Positions 44,932-56,682 of a stretch of DNA of 64,000 nucleotides are shown here, one piece after another. A program made the position numbers and the translations under genes. The first letter of the stretch is position 1. Every line of letters starts with the position of its first letter. The stretch comes from Tomocerus qinae (Eukaryota > Arthropoda > Collembola > Entomobryomorpha > Tomoceridae): NCBI GenBank assembly GCA_020055645.1, contig CM034546.1, positions 102,941,812 to 103,005,811 of the forward strand, written 5' to 3'. The notes beneath the pieces are model-generated. The model saw only the letters and a list, made by a program, of their open reading frames with translations, ran no database searches and had not been told where the DNA came from.

Positions 44932-47525
44932 TTGTGATGTGTAGCACGGTATGGTATACAGCACAATTCCAAGAGCTAAAGTGTAAAAAGATTATTACAA
45001 AATCATAAAATTATTATAGATAAATTGTGTACAGAAACGATGGCCTAGCTATACTTTAGCTTTACTATACTTGACAGTTCGACTCACCATTCACCACTCG
45101 ACTTTACTGATGGCTGATAGTGTTCAGTTCAGTTGTCATTTCTTCAGTCAGAGTTCAAGACGAATAATGTTGAATGAGTAAGAAACGAGACTCTTCACGG
45201 CACATCTGTTGAGAAAAGATTTTTTGCAACACTCAAATTAGTTAATTTATTAAAACTACTGACCAGACGAAATAAACGAATGACGAATTACTATATATTT
45301 TTTATTACTTTATCGCAATTATACAATTGACAGCAGCATGTTAGCATGAAACAGGTAAATTCTACGTCCGAAAAGTTCAAAGTTGACAGTCAACGTCGAT
45401 CAGAATAATTTAAAATTCAGGATCAGGTCCACATGCCATGCCACACTCAAACAACAGCTAAAACAAGTCAATCAATATATTTAAGACAAGATGACAATAA
45501 AAAGGCAACGTCTTAATACTCAATCAAAGACTGTTGACTAATTGACTGTGATGATCCGACTGACTGAATGAAATGTAAGTGAAGGAACAGGAACAGATGA
45601 TAAGTATGAACATGAACAAAGGAACGAACGAAATCAGCAGGGAGAGAGAGACACACACACATTGACTATGTTGATGTTTACCAGCCAGTGTCAGTCACAT
45701 GAATCTAACTGTAACGAGGTGTTTTGAAGTTTGCGTTTGAACTTGTTCATTCATGAGACAGAGACAGATTAGAATAATTAGATGATCAACCGTCCACCGA
45801 CAACGTGAGAAAACTAGAATCATGAGTCAAGGAAAGACGACGATTTGATGTGAGTGAACTTGACTTCAACTAGGTGACGGATACAGTTATTTATTTATTA
45901 TTGACCCAATTAGCGTTGGTTAAAAATGCGTTAGGCACATACACATACAGGTGACAGCTGAGAAGTCGACATTCTCAAGCCTCAAGCTATCTAACTAAAC
46001 TAAAAACAAAAAAGAGTGATTTACAATTTTCCCACCAATGAGGAAGAGATGATGTTACGTAATATAATATCTAATGCTCCTGACTCCTGCGTCGTCGGTT
46101 TTAAAGTTTATACGCAGTAAAAATTTTCTCAACGCTTATTAAACGAAAAGTATCTATATAAATCCCTGTATGTAACTTGTAACCCTCCTGTTATTGTCAG
46201 CCAAGTTTGCATGGGGATTCGGATGGATAGTTACTGGTGGTAATCACTTTCACCAAGGGCGTATTGAGGAGGGCTATACACGTTACGCCGCCCCCGTCAG
46301 AAATCCCATGGAAATTATTTCTCGTAGTAACAAAGTTTTTGCGCTATTTGCTATATTTAGGCCATTTTTGAAACATTTACACCAATAAATGCCAAAAATG
46401 TTTATAATATGAAGTTTTACCCCTCCCCAAATTCAGCTGTATATGTCAGTGCCTCAGGCCCCCCCCCCCCCGAAATCAAAGAAAAAAAAGGAATTTTTGC
46501 GAAAAAAAATATAAATTAATTTCTCTTGCTGCGGCCCTGGTATACGTGCTTGACTTTCACTTATCATGCTTATCATGAAAAATCTCTCCAGATGAAACTT
46601 TTACTGGTGAAAGCTTTGGGTAAAAGCAAAGTAACTTGAAGTCAGATCTTAGATTTTAATGCCGAGTGGGTGGGGATGGAAAGGTGAAGATTACTACTAC
46701 CATTATTATACGTCATAAATTCGTAATAATAGGGGGGGGTACTTATAATACCATGATTTCCAAATTGTGGAATATCGCACACCATAAGTTTAGTACATAA
46801 TATTTTGCTTTCATGTTGCTTGTCATGTTGTTTCATGTTACTGACAGTTGAAATTTGACATGGTGCCTTCTTTTCTCCACCATGCTAACTGCATTCTATC
46901 TTTACTCTACATAAGCATAAAGTGGGGCATGCGCATGGGATTTTTCATTCTTGAATAAATTGTATCTATGTCCGTAATATTTTGTAATTAATGAGTAAGG
47001 GTAATATTTTGTAATTAATGAGCAAGGACTAGGCTATCATTACTGAGTCCAATCAACGGTCTATGAAATTCGGGCCAATGCGCAGTCGCTAGAAATTTAC
47101 TGATTTCAACATTTTCTAGCACAATTTATGTGCTAGGATTCAACTAGTAAACAATAAAACTTTCCCCGATAGGACTGGTTCTGCCAAGGACTTGAGAACA
47201 ATGGGATTCGCCGGCCGCGCTTATTTTTAAGCCAACAGGGAAATTTTAATTTAAATTTTAAAAAATCATTACAATATTTCTATACCGTCGGCTGTTTGAA
47301 ATACCGCTATCGGCTGTCCGAATGTGCGAGTAATACATGCGCATTTTGCGACTTGTAGTAGCCATCTTTACGTTACAATTTGTTTTCTTAGCAATCGAAC
47401 TACACCTACAAATCTTTGATTCTTTATTGGCATCAGTTGTTAGTTTGTTTACATTTCTGCGCAATAATAATAAATCGGCAGTTACTTTAAAGACACCGAT
47501 TTTTAAGCATCTTATTGCTTGAAAG
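44932..47525. other. Divergent intergenic region between RCBTB and ITM2
   Basis: Should contain the promoters and 5' UTRs of two head-to-head genes 2.6 kb apart. A phase-compatible acceptor just 5' of the RCBTB ATG (CTTTAG near 44981) suggests an upstream 5' UTR exon. A hAT-like right end (GCTGCGGCCCTG) occurs at 46530-46542 next to a C-run and A-rich tract, related to the MITE at 26772. No other exon is supported. Confidence 0.45.
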
Positions 47526-50500
47526 ATGACAATCGTTACTAAACCACTGACAAGTGAGAAAAAAGCAGCAGAGAAGGACAAAACAGCAGTTCCTCTCGTC
47601 GCAGAAACTCAGGTATTATTTTTTAGAATAATTTTACTAATGGTGAATGAGTAATGACTCTAATGACTAAGCTAAGTTTGATGGTAAATACGTTGTCATT
47701 TTCATAGTTCGTAATGCTTTTGCCTGTATCTCATTATTAATTCAACACACTGACCGTCGTCGGTCGTGGTCGTACTACTATTATAGATGATAGACAATAT
47801 TATGACTTGTTTTTAAGCTTTGAATAAAACTTGTGACTTGTTGAACAAATGGACGGGATCGTTTATTGACAATGAAAGAAAATCAGCTAAATTAAATTAA
47901 CTCAATAGTAAAAAAAATAAAAATGTGATGGTCATATAAATGCGTCATGTGATCATTTATTTGTTGGAGTAGCACTAAAAGGCTGGTGGTGAGATGAGAA
48001 AAATTTGTGATCATAGATTGATTGATACATTGATAGAATAGCTAACAGCTAATGAAACAAAAGTTATTAGTGATTTTAAACTGTGATGCAATTACACCAA
48101 TGACGCATTACTTATTTAGATCTAGTTTAATGTTGAATCACATATTATATTGATGGTAAAGTGTTGAAAATATGAAATGAGTAGTCAATGCGTAACACTT
48201 AATATTATATTGATAGAATAGAAGAACTATCAACCTACTGTTGACTGTGTCTGTTCGCTTCGGCATTTTATATGCATGTAATTATGCACAAAGAAAAGTG
48301 GGTCAAAAATCAAATCACAGTTTTATATTGTAAATGGTAATAATAATATTTAATTTTCTGTTTTTGGTTACTGTCTTTGTAATTTGTAATGTGCATTGAT
48401 TTATTAATAGTACTGTATAGCTACGCCGTAGCACTGATCAAATCTGTACCATGGTTTGATCAGTGCTACGATATTATCTGAACACAAATGATTCTTATAG
48501 TAGCAATTTGCTGCATTCTTCTCTTCTGTCGATAAACTACTTATTGTATGAAAAAAGAAAGCCAACAATTGCCAAAGTCAAAAGTATATAACATCGTGTA
48601 AAATTGCGTCTAGGAAAGGAAACACTTCAGAATCACATTGTTACTTTCAGTATCAGTGGGAAGTGGCCAAAAAACCAAAATAAAATCACGACAAACAACA
48701 AATCTGATTTGACTTTCTTTTTGATTTAGTTTGTCAATAAAATCATAGATAATTGACCAATAATGTTTAAAGTGCGTAAACTGTACTATTAAATAAAAAG
48801 TCAAAAGGTTTAAGAGTATAGATGAAATTTATTTGATGTATTTTGTAAATTAAGTAGATAAAATTGGAAGTCATTGTACGACTTCCTATAAATAATACTA
48901 AACCTATGAATAAATTTATAGGTTTATTTTGAATAATTTTAGGGAAATGATGGTGACTTAGAAAAAGGGGAGAATGTTGCCGTCAAATCTGGAAAATTGG
49001 AAGGGGGTCTCAGTGAAAGATATCACTACATCTTAAGACATGGGCGAACTAACCGGGTTTCATCTGCGACAACTCTGTGTCTCTTAATCACTGCTCTGCT
49101 TGTTATGACAGTTGGACTGTTTGGAGGACTTTACATTTACAAGCAGATGTCTCGTGCAAGAGTAAAATTAAAATTTTAAATATATAAATGTTATGTTATT
49201 TCTTAAATTTAAATGCGATTTTACCTATATATTTCAATAAAGCTGGAAGAAATGTCTTTTATGCCAATATTTGAGTATTATGTTTAGTTTGGTACATATT
49301 CGTTAAAATCACAAAATTATTCATACAAAGTACTTCAATTTTAATATAACTTGTATTCATCTTTAACGATTATTATTGTACCTATTTATTATTTTTATTT
49401 ATTTATTTTTATTCTTAGCTGCACAAGTTTCGAGGATGGTGCAATGTTCCGTATTACAACAGTGAATCACCGTATCACAGCAGCAGAATTGGCCAGCCAA
49501 ACGGAAATGGCGAACTTGATGAACCTCTCTTAAGCATTCCACAACTTGAAAATGGAAAAAAGGTACTGTGTGATAGCTCAAATACATCTTCAATCATTTT
49601 CCGTTATGTTCTAGCTTCTAATCAAAATACGAAATCATTCTTGTAATTTATCCTAACTCCTAACTATAATATTATAATTAAATAGCTAAAATAGTTTATT
49701 TGGGAATATATGGTAGATAATTTGTGGCCCTCTAGCTCAATTGTTCTTTCATGCTAAATATTTTCAAATGGGAACTAGTTAAAGTTACTTATTAGTTGTG
49801 TGCAATACTTTTGGTTTTACGGAAGTATTGTTCCAAAAAATTACGACAAAAAGCACTCGTTAGTATTTAATTGGAACTTAAAATAATATATGTTAAGATA
49901 AATTGTATATTTATAAATGCATCACACTCATCACAACTCACAACTAATATTTTGTAGATTTATTTCACATTTTAATTAAAAAATAATTTTTAAATGTAGC
50001 CATGCTTTTTTGGATTAATTTTGTAGCGGCACTTAGATGATTGCAACACTATTATTATTTCTTATTTCTTGCGTTTAATTGCTATCGAGGTGATAAGTTG
50101 TGATTTGTGGTGATGTGTACATAGATTGACAATGATGGCTTATCTTATTGGGTTGGTCCCGGTGGTCCGGATCCACAGGCATCATATTTTCGCGAGGAGG
50201 TGGAGTTAGATCTAGACGATCAAAAATATGCCAAGGTCGAGGTGCCGGATTTCAAAAATGGAAGGATGGGACGTTTTATTCACGAGTTTGACTCTGTAAG
50301 TTTTACACATTTATTTATAGTCATTTGAGCTTTAATGTAGCTCCATGCTACTGTTACGATTAACTTTAATTTAGAAACAAAATCGACATTTTCTCTTTTC
50401 TTGTTAGAAAATGGACGGACAATATTTTTTATTTGTCGATTTGTGATTCTAATTATAAAATTACAAGATGTTCTGTTCTACACAGTAAGGATGTAGTGTC

Positions 50501-53500
50501 TGAAAATCCGAGTTAAAATGATGCAAAGAAGGGTATTAGCATTGGACCAAGGGGTGATAGAGGAGAAAAATAACGCCAATTTAAAATTTTACTTGGATAG
50601 GTTATATCCACCGGTTTTCCTAATTAATCACTTGCAAAACGATTTTGAGCTTTTCTTTCAAAAAAATGGTAATGACCATTCTGGGTTTTGGGCTCCGCGT
50701 CGGGCTATTTTTAGCTCAAAAACCTACAGCAAGCCGTAACAGAAGCTCGCCTGAGTAAAAGGGACCGTGTGCACATTTTGGTTGTAATAATAATAGAAAT
50801 TTTATTTTGATTACTATTATTAAAGAGATTATTAAAGTAAGCACTAATTCAAACTAGATTATTTAAATCATAATCTATACTATATTATAATTTCCGGGAG
50901 TTTGTATTTATGTCTGTGTGTGTGTCCACCCCCAGTTTCCCTATGTTGACACTTCCAGAAGCAGTAAAACCCTATGTTGACACTCCTAGAAGCAGTAAAA
51001 CCCTATGTTGACACTTCTAGAAGCAGTAAAACCCTACGTTGACACTTCTAGAAGCAGTATTGATTATGTTGACACTTCTGGAAGCAGTATTAATTATGTT
51101 GACACTTCTAGAAGCAGTAAAACCCAACGTTGACCCTTCCAGTGGCAGTAAAACCCTGCGTTGACACTTCCAGTGGCAGTAAAACCCTATGTTGACACTT
51201 TAAGAAGCAGTAAAACCCTATTGTTAACACTTCTAATAGCAATAAATACCTATGTTGACACTTCAAGAAGCAGTAAATCCCTATGTCGACACTTTTAATA
51301 GCAATAAATCCCTATGTTGACACTTTAAGAAGCAGTAAAACCCTATTGTTGACACTTCTAATAGCAATAAATACTTATGTTGACACTTCTAGAAGCAGTA
51401 AATCCCTATGTTGACACTTCTAATAGCAATAAATACCTATGTCGACACTTCTAGAAGCTTAAAAAGCCTATGTTTAAACTTTTATTTGCAGTAAAACCCT
51501 ATGCTGACACTTCCAGAAGCAGTAAATCCATATTTTGACACTTCCGGAAGTAGTTAATCCATGATGACACTTCCAGAAGTAGTAAAACCATATGTTTTCA
51601 CTTCTAAAAGCAGTAGTAGTACATTGTTATGTTAATTAGGAAGGTGCGGTGAGGTTGAGACTACATGTTGATGAAACCATTATGTTGATTTGGAAGTGAC
51701 GGGTACGTGGAGACTATACATGTTGTTGAAAAAATATATTATTTTGGTAGTGGCTCTGGGACATTGAGACTATACATGTTGTGGAAAAAATATATTATTG
51801 GGGTACTACAAGGCGATGATACAATTATATTATTTTGGAAGGGGCGGGGACATGGAGACTGTTGTTGTTGAATGTTGTTGAAAAATTATATCATTGGGGT
51901 AGTGGCGGGGAGGTGGAGACCATACATGTTGATGAAACAATTATGTTATTTGGGTAGTAGTGGGGAGAAAAAATTGTTAATTGGTCTACGAGGTAGAGAC
52001 TACATGTCGATGAAAAATTGTCAATTGAAAAGGGGTGGGACGATGGATACTACATGTTGATGAAAAATTGTTATTTGAGAAGAGACGTGGAGGTGGAGGC
52101 TACATGTCGGTGAAAAAGTTATTTGGGAGGGGCGGGGAAGTGGATACTACAAGTCGCTGAAACAATTGTTATTTGGGAAGGGGCGGGTAGATGGAGGGTA
52201 CATGTCGGTGAAAATTTTCGATTTGGAAGTGGGCGGGGTGGTAGAGACTTCATGCCGATGAAACAATTATGAATTTTGAGAAGGGGCTAGGAGGTGTAGG
52301 CTACATGTCGATGCAAAATTTGTTATTTGGGAAGGGGTCGGGAGGTTGAGGTTATAAGTTGGTGAAAAGGTTGTTTTTTTGGAGGGGGCGGGGAGGTGGT
52401 GACTATACAAGTCGCTGAAACAATTGTTATTTGGGAAGGGGCGGTTATGTGGAGGTTACATGTCGGTGAAAATTTGTTATGGGGAAGTGGAGGCTACATG
52501 TCGATGAAAAATTTGTTATTTAGAAAGGGGCGAGGAGGTGGATGTTACATGTCAGTGAAAAAGTTGTTAATTGGGAGCCCTCTCCCAATTATCACTACTT
52601 ACTACTATCATTACCAATTATCAGGGAGGTCGAGACTACTGAATGGATACGGATTGGCCGAGGTTGTATAGCAAACTTTGGTATTATGAAATATCAGGGC
52701 ACTTGAGCTTGGGAATATTCATATTTGAATCTTTAATTTTGCTTTATGTGAGACAGAGCCCTGTCGTAGGACGGGCTAACCAGCTAGTTCAATATAAAAA
52801 TCAACCGAAAAGCAACATTGATTATTGACTATGAAAATCAACCGAAAATCAAAATTGATTAATGTTGACTATGAAAATCAACAGAAAATCAAAATTCATT
52901 AATGTAGACTATGAAAATCAACAGAAAATCAAAATTGATTAATGTTGACTATGAAAATCATATGAAAATCAAAATTGATTAATGTTGATTATGAAAATCA
53001 ACAGAAAATCAAAATTGATTAATATTGACTATGAAAATCAACAGAAAATCAAAATTGATTAATGTTGACTATGAAAATCAACAGAAAATCAAAATTGATT
53101 AATGTTGACTATGAAAATCAACAGAAAATCAAAATTGATTAATGTTGACTATGAAAATCAACAGAAAATCAAAATTGATTAATGTTGACTATGAAAATTA
53201 TATGAAAATCAAAATTGATTAATGTTGATTATGAAAATCAACAGAAAATCAAAATTGATTAATGTTGACTATGAAAATCAACAGAAAATCAAAATTGATT
53301 AATGTTGACTATGAAAATCAACAGAAAATCAAAATTGATTAATGTTGACTATGAAAATCAACAGAAAATCAAAATTGATTAATGTTGACTATGAAAATCA
53401 TATGAAAATCAAAATTGATTAATGTTGATTATGAAAATCAACAGAAAATCAAAATTGATTAATATTGACTATGAAAATCAACAGAAAATCAAAATTGATT

Positions 53501-56500
53501 AATGTTGACTATGAAAATCAACAGAAAATCAAAATTGATTAATGTTGACTATGAAAATCAACAGAAAATCAAAATTGATTAATGTTGATTATGAAAATCA
53601 ACAGAAAATCAAAATTGATTAATGTTGACTATGAAAATCAACAGATATTTAATCTTAATTGATTATGAGTATTAAAATCTAAATCGGTTAATAATGATTA
53701 TTTAAATTTAAAGGAAATCAAAAAGTGGAAATTTGACTATAAAATTGAATAAAAATCCAAAATAGATTTTTTCCATCTTCTAATAGTTATTTTCCGGTTT
53801 AATTTGCTTTACTATAAAATCTCAAATTTGGTAGAAGCGGATTGAAATATTTTATACTATCCCGCTAACAATTTATAGGAAACGCCATTGAAATTTTCAA
53901 TGTCCATTTAATGCCAAATTTTCACTTTGACTATCAAAATGAAGACAAAGTGAGCGCGCGTTATCTCAGTAACCAATAGACCGATTTACCCCCAATTCAA
54001 TAGGGATCGTCAGTGGTCCATAGGCATTGTTTTTGCCTAGTTTGGTCAATATCCGTCATTGCTTTCGAAAGTTATCGTGGGGACGGACGGACGTACGGAC
54101 GGACGGACGTACGGACAGACTGTGTGGTTCTATAAGCTGCCTTATTCAGGCGAGCTAAAAAGTAGAATTTGTTAAATATACAATTTTTTGCTAATAATGT
54201 TTTTAGCTCGCCTGAATAAGGCAGCTTATAGAATCGCACAGTCTGTCCGTACGTCCGTCCGTCCGTCCGTCCCCACGATAACTTTCGAAAGCAATGACGG
54301 ATCTTGACCAAACTTGGCAAAAACAATGCCTATGGACCACTGACGATCCCTATTGATTTTGGGGCTAATCGGTCCATTGGTTGCTGAGATACCGCGCGCT
54401 CACTTTGTCTTCATTTTGATAGTCAAAGTGTAAAATGGGCATTAAAAAGTTCAATTGCGTTTCCTATAAATTGTTAGCGGGATAGTATAAAATATTTCAC
54501 TCCGCTTCTACCGAATTTAAGATTTTATAGTAAAAGCAAATAAAACCAGAAGTAACTATAAGAGGACGGAAATGAATCTATTTCGCATTTATATTCAATT
54601 TTATAGTCAAACTTGCATTATTCCAATTTCTATTGATTTTCATTAATAATATTGACCGATTTTGATTCTCTTTAGATTTTCATAGTCAACATTATTCAAT
54701 TTTAATTTAATGTTGATTTTCATAGTCAAAATTATTCAATTTTGAATTTATGTTGATTTTTATAGTCAACAATTATCAATTTTGAATTTGTGTTTATTTT
54801 CATAGTCAACATTAATCAATTTTAGCTCGCCTGAATAAGGCAGCTTATAGAATCGTACAGTCTGTCCGTCCGTCCGTCCGTACCCACGATAACTTTCGAA
54901 TGCAATGACGGATATTATTTAAACTTGGCAAAAACCATACCTATGGACTGGTGACGATCTCTATTGATTTTCGGGCAAATCGGTCCATTGGTTACTGAGA
55001 TGCCGTGCGCTCACTTTGTCTTCATTTTGATAGTCAAAGTGAAAAATGGGCATTAAAAAGTTAAATTGCGTTTCCTATAAATTGTGAGAATGATGGTATA
55101 AAATATTTCACTCCGCTTCTACCAAATTTATTTTGAATTTATGTTTCATCGATTTTGATTTTCTATTGATTTTGATAGTAAAGATTAATCAAATTTGATT
55201 TTCTGTTGATTTTGATATTCAACATTAATCAATTTTGATTTTCTGTTGATTTTCATAGTCAACAATTATCTATTTTGATTTTCTGTTGATTTTTCAAATG
55301 ATATAGTTTCGTTTCCTTATAATATCAATGTCTGAATTTTTAATACGTCGTAGCTACATATATAAAGACTCAATTCTGAAAGCTTGATCAAAATCCGTAC
55401 GTTCGGTTTTGTGTTACGTGCGACTTTTCGTCTACCAAAATGTGTACACGGTAACCTTTACTCAGGCGAGCTTCTGTTACGGCTTGCTGTAGGTTTTGTT
55501 TATTAAAACTGCTTCCAGCTGTCGAAAAACGAGGGTACGAAAGATTAAATTGAAAATTTAGATGTGCTTTTGTTTAACAAAGCATGACGATTTCATTTGG
55601 TAGACAATATTATTCCATTATTGTACACAGGCGTTTTAGCTCACCTCAATAAGGAATTTTGATAGTCAACATTAATCGATTTTGATTTTCTGTTGATTTT
55701 GATAATCAACATTAATCGATTTTGATTTGCTGTTGATTTTGATTATCAACATTAATCAATTTTGATTTTCTGTCGATTTTCATAATCAACGTTTATCTAC
55801 TTTGATTTACCATTTTTTTGGATGGTCAACATTCATCTATTTTGATACTCAATGTTATCAATAAATATCAAAATGAACCAATTTCTATTATTCTATCAAA
55901 GGCACGGTCCCCTTTTCTCAGGCGAGCTTCTGTTACGGCTTGCTGTAGGTTTTTTTCTCTTATTATCTACTGATCCTATACCCGACACCGTTATTCCTGT
56001 CGAAATCAGTAGTCGAATTTTTGGGCATAGTTGAAAAGGCCCATAAAATGTGTCTTGTACAAACAATAAAAAATACAGCTTCTAAATAACTGCTAAATAG
56101 TCATGATTTTTTTTCGTCAATTTAGAACAAAACAGCCATTGTCGATCAAACAGCTAAGAGATGCTTTATTATGCCACTGGATCGTGATCGCGTTCTGCCA
56201 CCAAAGTCAATGTACGATATGATGGAAAAAATGTGGCAAGGTAATTCAAATTTATTGAATTGTATTTATTTAACAGATTTTAGATTTTAATTAAAAATTA
56301 CAGTGTAACAAACTTCTTAAATAATTTTTCAGGGTATTATTCAGTGAATACTAACCGAGTTCGTGAGACCATGCGTGTGGTTCTACCACCTTTGGACGAT
56401 TTGTCGGATTTGGGAGATTATATTCAGCAAGAATGCGAAGATAAAACTACTTATCGCCTTGAAAAAACTACGAATCGAAGTATGTTTAAGATATTAATAA

Positions 56501-56682
56501 TCTTATCTATGTTTGTTTATGCTGTCAGAATATTGCGTTTTAAATCTATAATTTATGTTTTGACAGTTTTCAAGCGCTCCATCGAGAACCCAGCGTCACT
56601 TCCATTCACAGAATTTACTGGTATGGTCACAATGGAATATGACATAGTAAATTTGAATGAGCTGGACCATGTCGCGAAGTAA
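47526..56682 (+). CDS. ITM2: ITM2/BRI family type II membrane protein with BRICHOS domain
   Basis: Exons: 47526-47612, 48943-49161, 49419-49562, 50125-50295, 56126-56240, 56333-56479, 56567-56682; 332 aa with consistent phases. A cytosolic N-terminus is followed by one membrane segment (about 72-95, TLCLLITALLVMTVGLFGGL), a linker (VEVPDFKNGRMGRFIHEFD) and a BRICHOS domain. That domain holds the two conserved cysteines, Cys220 in KRCFIMPLDRD and Cys280 in QQECEDKTTYRL. A basic site IFKR (295-298) matches in position and spacing the furin site IQKR of human BRI2 and would release a 34-aa C-terminal peptide. Human BRI2 is 266 aa, and the extra length here is in the linker. The acceptor of exon 4 is chosen at 50124 because the frame is open from there; a shorter exon starting at 50179 is possible. 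Poly(A) signal candidate at 57079-57084. Confidence 0.88.
48427..48470. repeat. Perfect 16-bp hairpin in ITM2 intron 1
   Basis: CGTAGCACTGATCAAA (48427-48442) and TTTGATCAGTGCTACG (48455-48470) are exact complements around a 12-base loop. It may be a small palindromic repeat. No RNA function can be assigned. Confidence 0.6.
49162..49241 (+). promoter_or_regulatory. Possible intronic polyadenylation site in ITM2
   Basis: If the exon 2 donor at 49162 is not used, the frame continues for VKLKF and stops at 49177-49179. An AATAAA lies at 49236-49241. Such a transcript would encode a 107-aa membrane stub lacking BRICHOS. The signal is seen directly; its use is inference. Confidence 0.35.
50727..50790 (+). 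repeat. Copy of a dispersed terminal motif, inverted at 55431-55497 and 55905-55952
   Basis: The segment AACCTACAGCAAGCCGTAAC then AGAAGCTCGCCTGAGTAAAA then ACCGTG is repeated in inverse orientation twice more on the far side of the satellite and foldback block. The three copies bracket about 4.7-5.2 kb. They may be ends of one large composite element, or copies of a family sharing the AGCTCGCCTGA end. Confidence 0.6.
50874..52787 (+). mobile_element. Complete non-autonomous Helitron with two internal tandem arrays
   Basis: The 5' end TCTATACTATATTATAATTT starts directly after host A (50873). The 3' end has a hairpin (AGCCCTGTC / GGACGGGCT around GTA), then AACCAG and CTAG (52784-52787), followed by host T. 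A/T insertion, a TC start and a hairpin plus CTRR end meet all three Helitron criteria. Inside, a 31-base unit (ATGTTGACACTTCTAGAAGC core) repeats about 20 times at 50930-51620. A G-rich unit of about 50 bases (GGGGCGGGGAGGTGGAG; TACATGTCGATGAAAAATTG) repeats at 51640-52600. No RepHel protein is present. It lies in ITM2 intron 4. Confidence 0.82.
52797..53645. repeat. 40-bp satellite array with higher-order pattern
   Basis: About 21 units of a 40-base repeat (AAAATCAAAATTGATTAATG core followed by TTGACTATG). Units with TATGAAAATC in place of ACAGAAAATC occur at 52961, 53201 and 53401. In two of these cases (52961 and 53401) the following units carry the same further changes (TTGATT, then AATATTGACT 60 bases on). 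This implies a block duplication of about 440 bases (11 units) inside the array. Diverged units recur inverted at 54640-54820, 55145-55295 and 55655-55860. Confidence 0.9.
53780..54560. mobile_element. Large foldback: two inverted 350-bp modules
   Basis: The left module (about 53780-54157) and the right module (about 54204-54560) are inverted copies around a 46-base spacer. Each starts at the centre with AGCTCGCCTGAATAAGGCAG, then CTTATAGAATCG/ACCACA, then a (CCGT)n-rich stretch, then AACTTTCGAAAGCAATGACG, and ends in TTCCTATAAATTGTTAGCGG with ACTCCGCTTCTACC. A third module, in right-arm orientation, lies at 54829-55135. The satellite flanks the modules in opposite orientations, so the whole of 52.8-55.3 kb is one large palindrome-like block. 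Confidence 0.82.
54829..55135. repeat. Third copy of the 350-bp module
   Basis: Begins TTTTAGCTCGCCTGAATAAG and continues through GTCTGTCCGTCCGTCCGT, AACTTTCGAATGCAATGACG and CGTTTCCTATAAATTGTG to CACTCCGCTTCTACC. It has the same orientation as the module at 54204-54560. Inverted satellite units separate the two. Confidence 0.78.
55145..55860. repeat. Inverted, diverged units of the 40-bp satellite
   Basis: Blocks at 55145-55295 and 55655-55860 repeat TTGATTTTCTGTTGATTTTG and TCAACATTAATC, the complement of the main array unit. They are split by about 360 bases that include the AGCTCGCCTGA-type end at 55460-55497. Confidence 0.72.

Noticed and set aside
54072..54326. ORF rich in Arg/Thr across the foldback centre
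   Set aside because: Arises from (CCGT)n repeats in the two inverted modules. No gene features.
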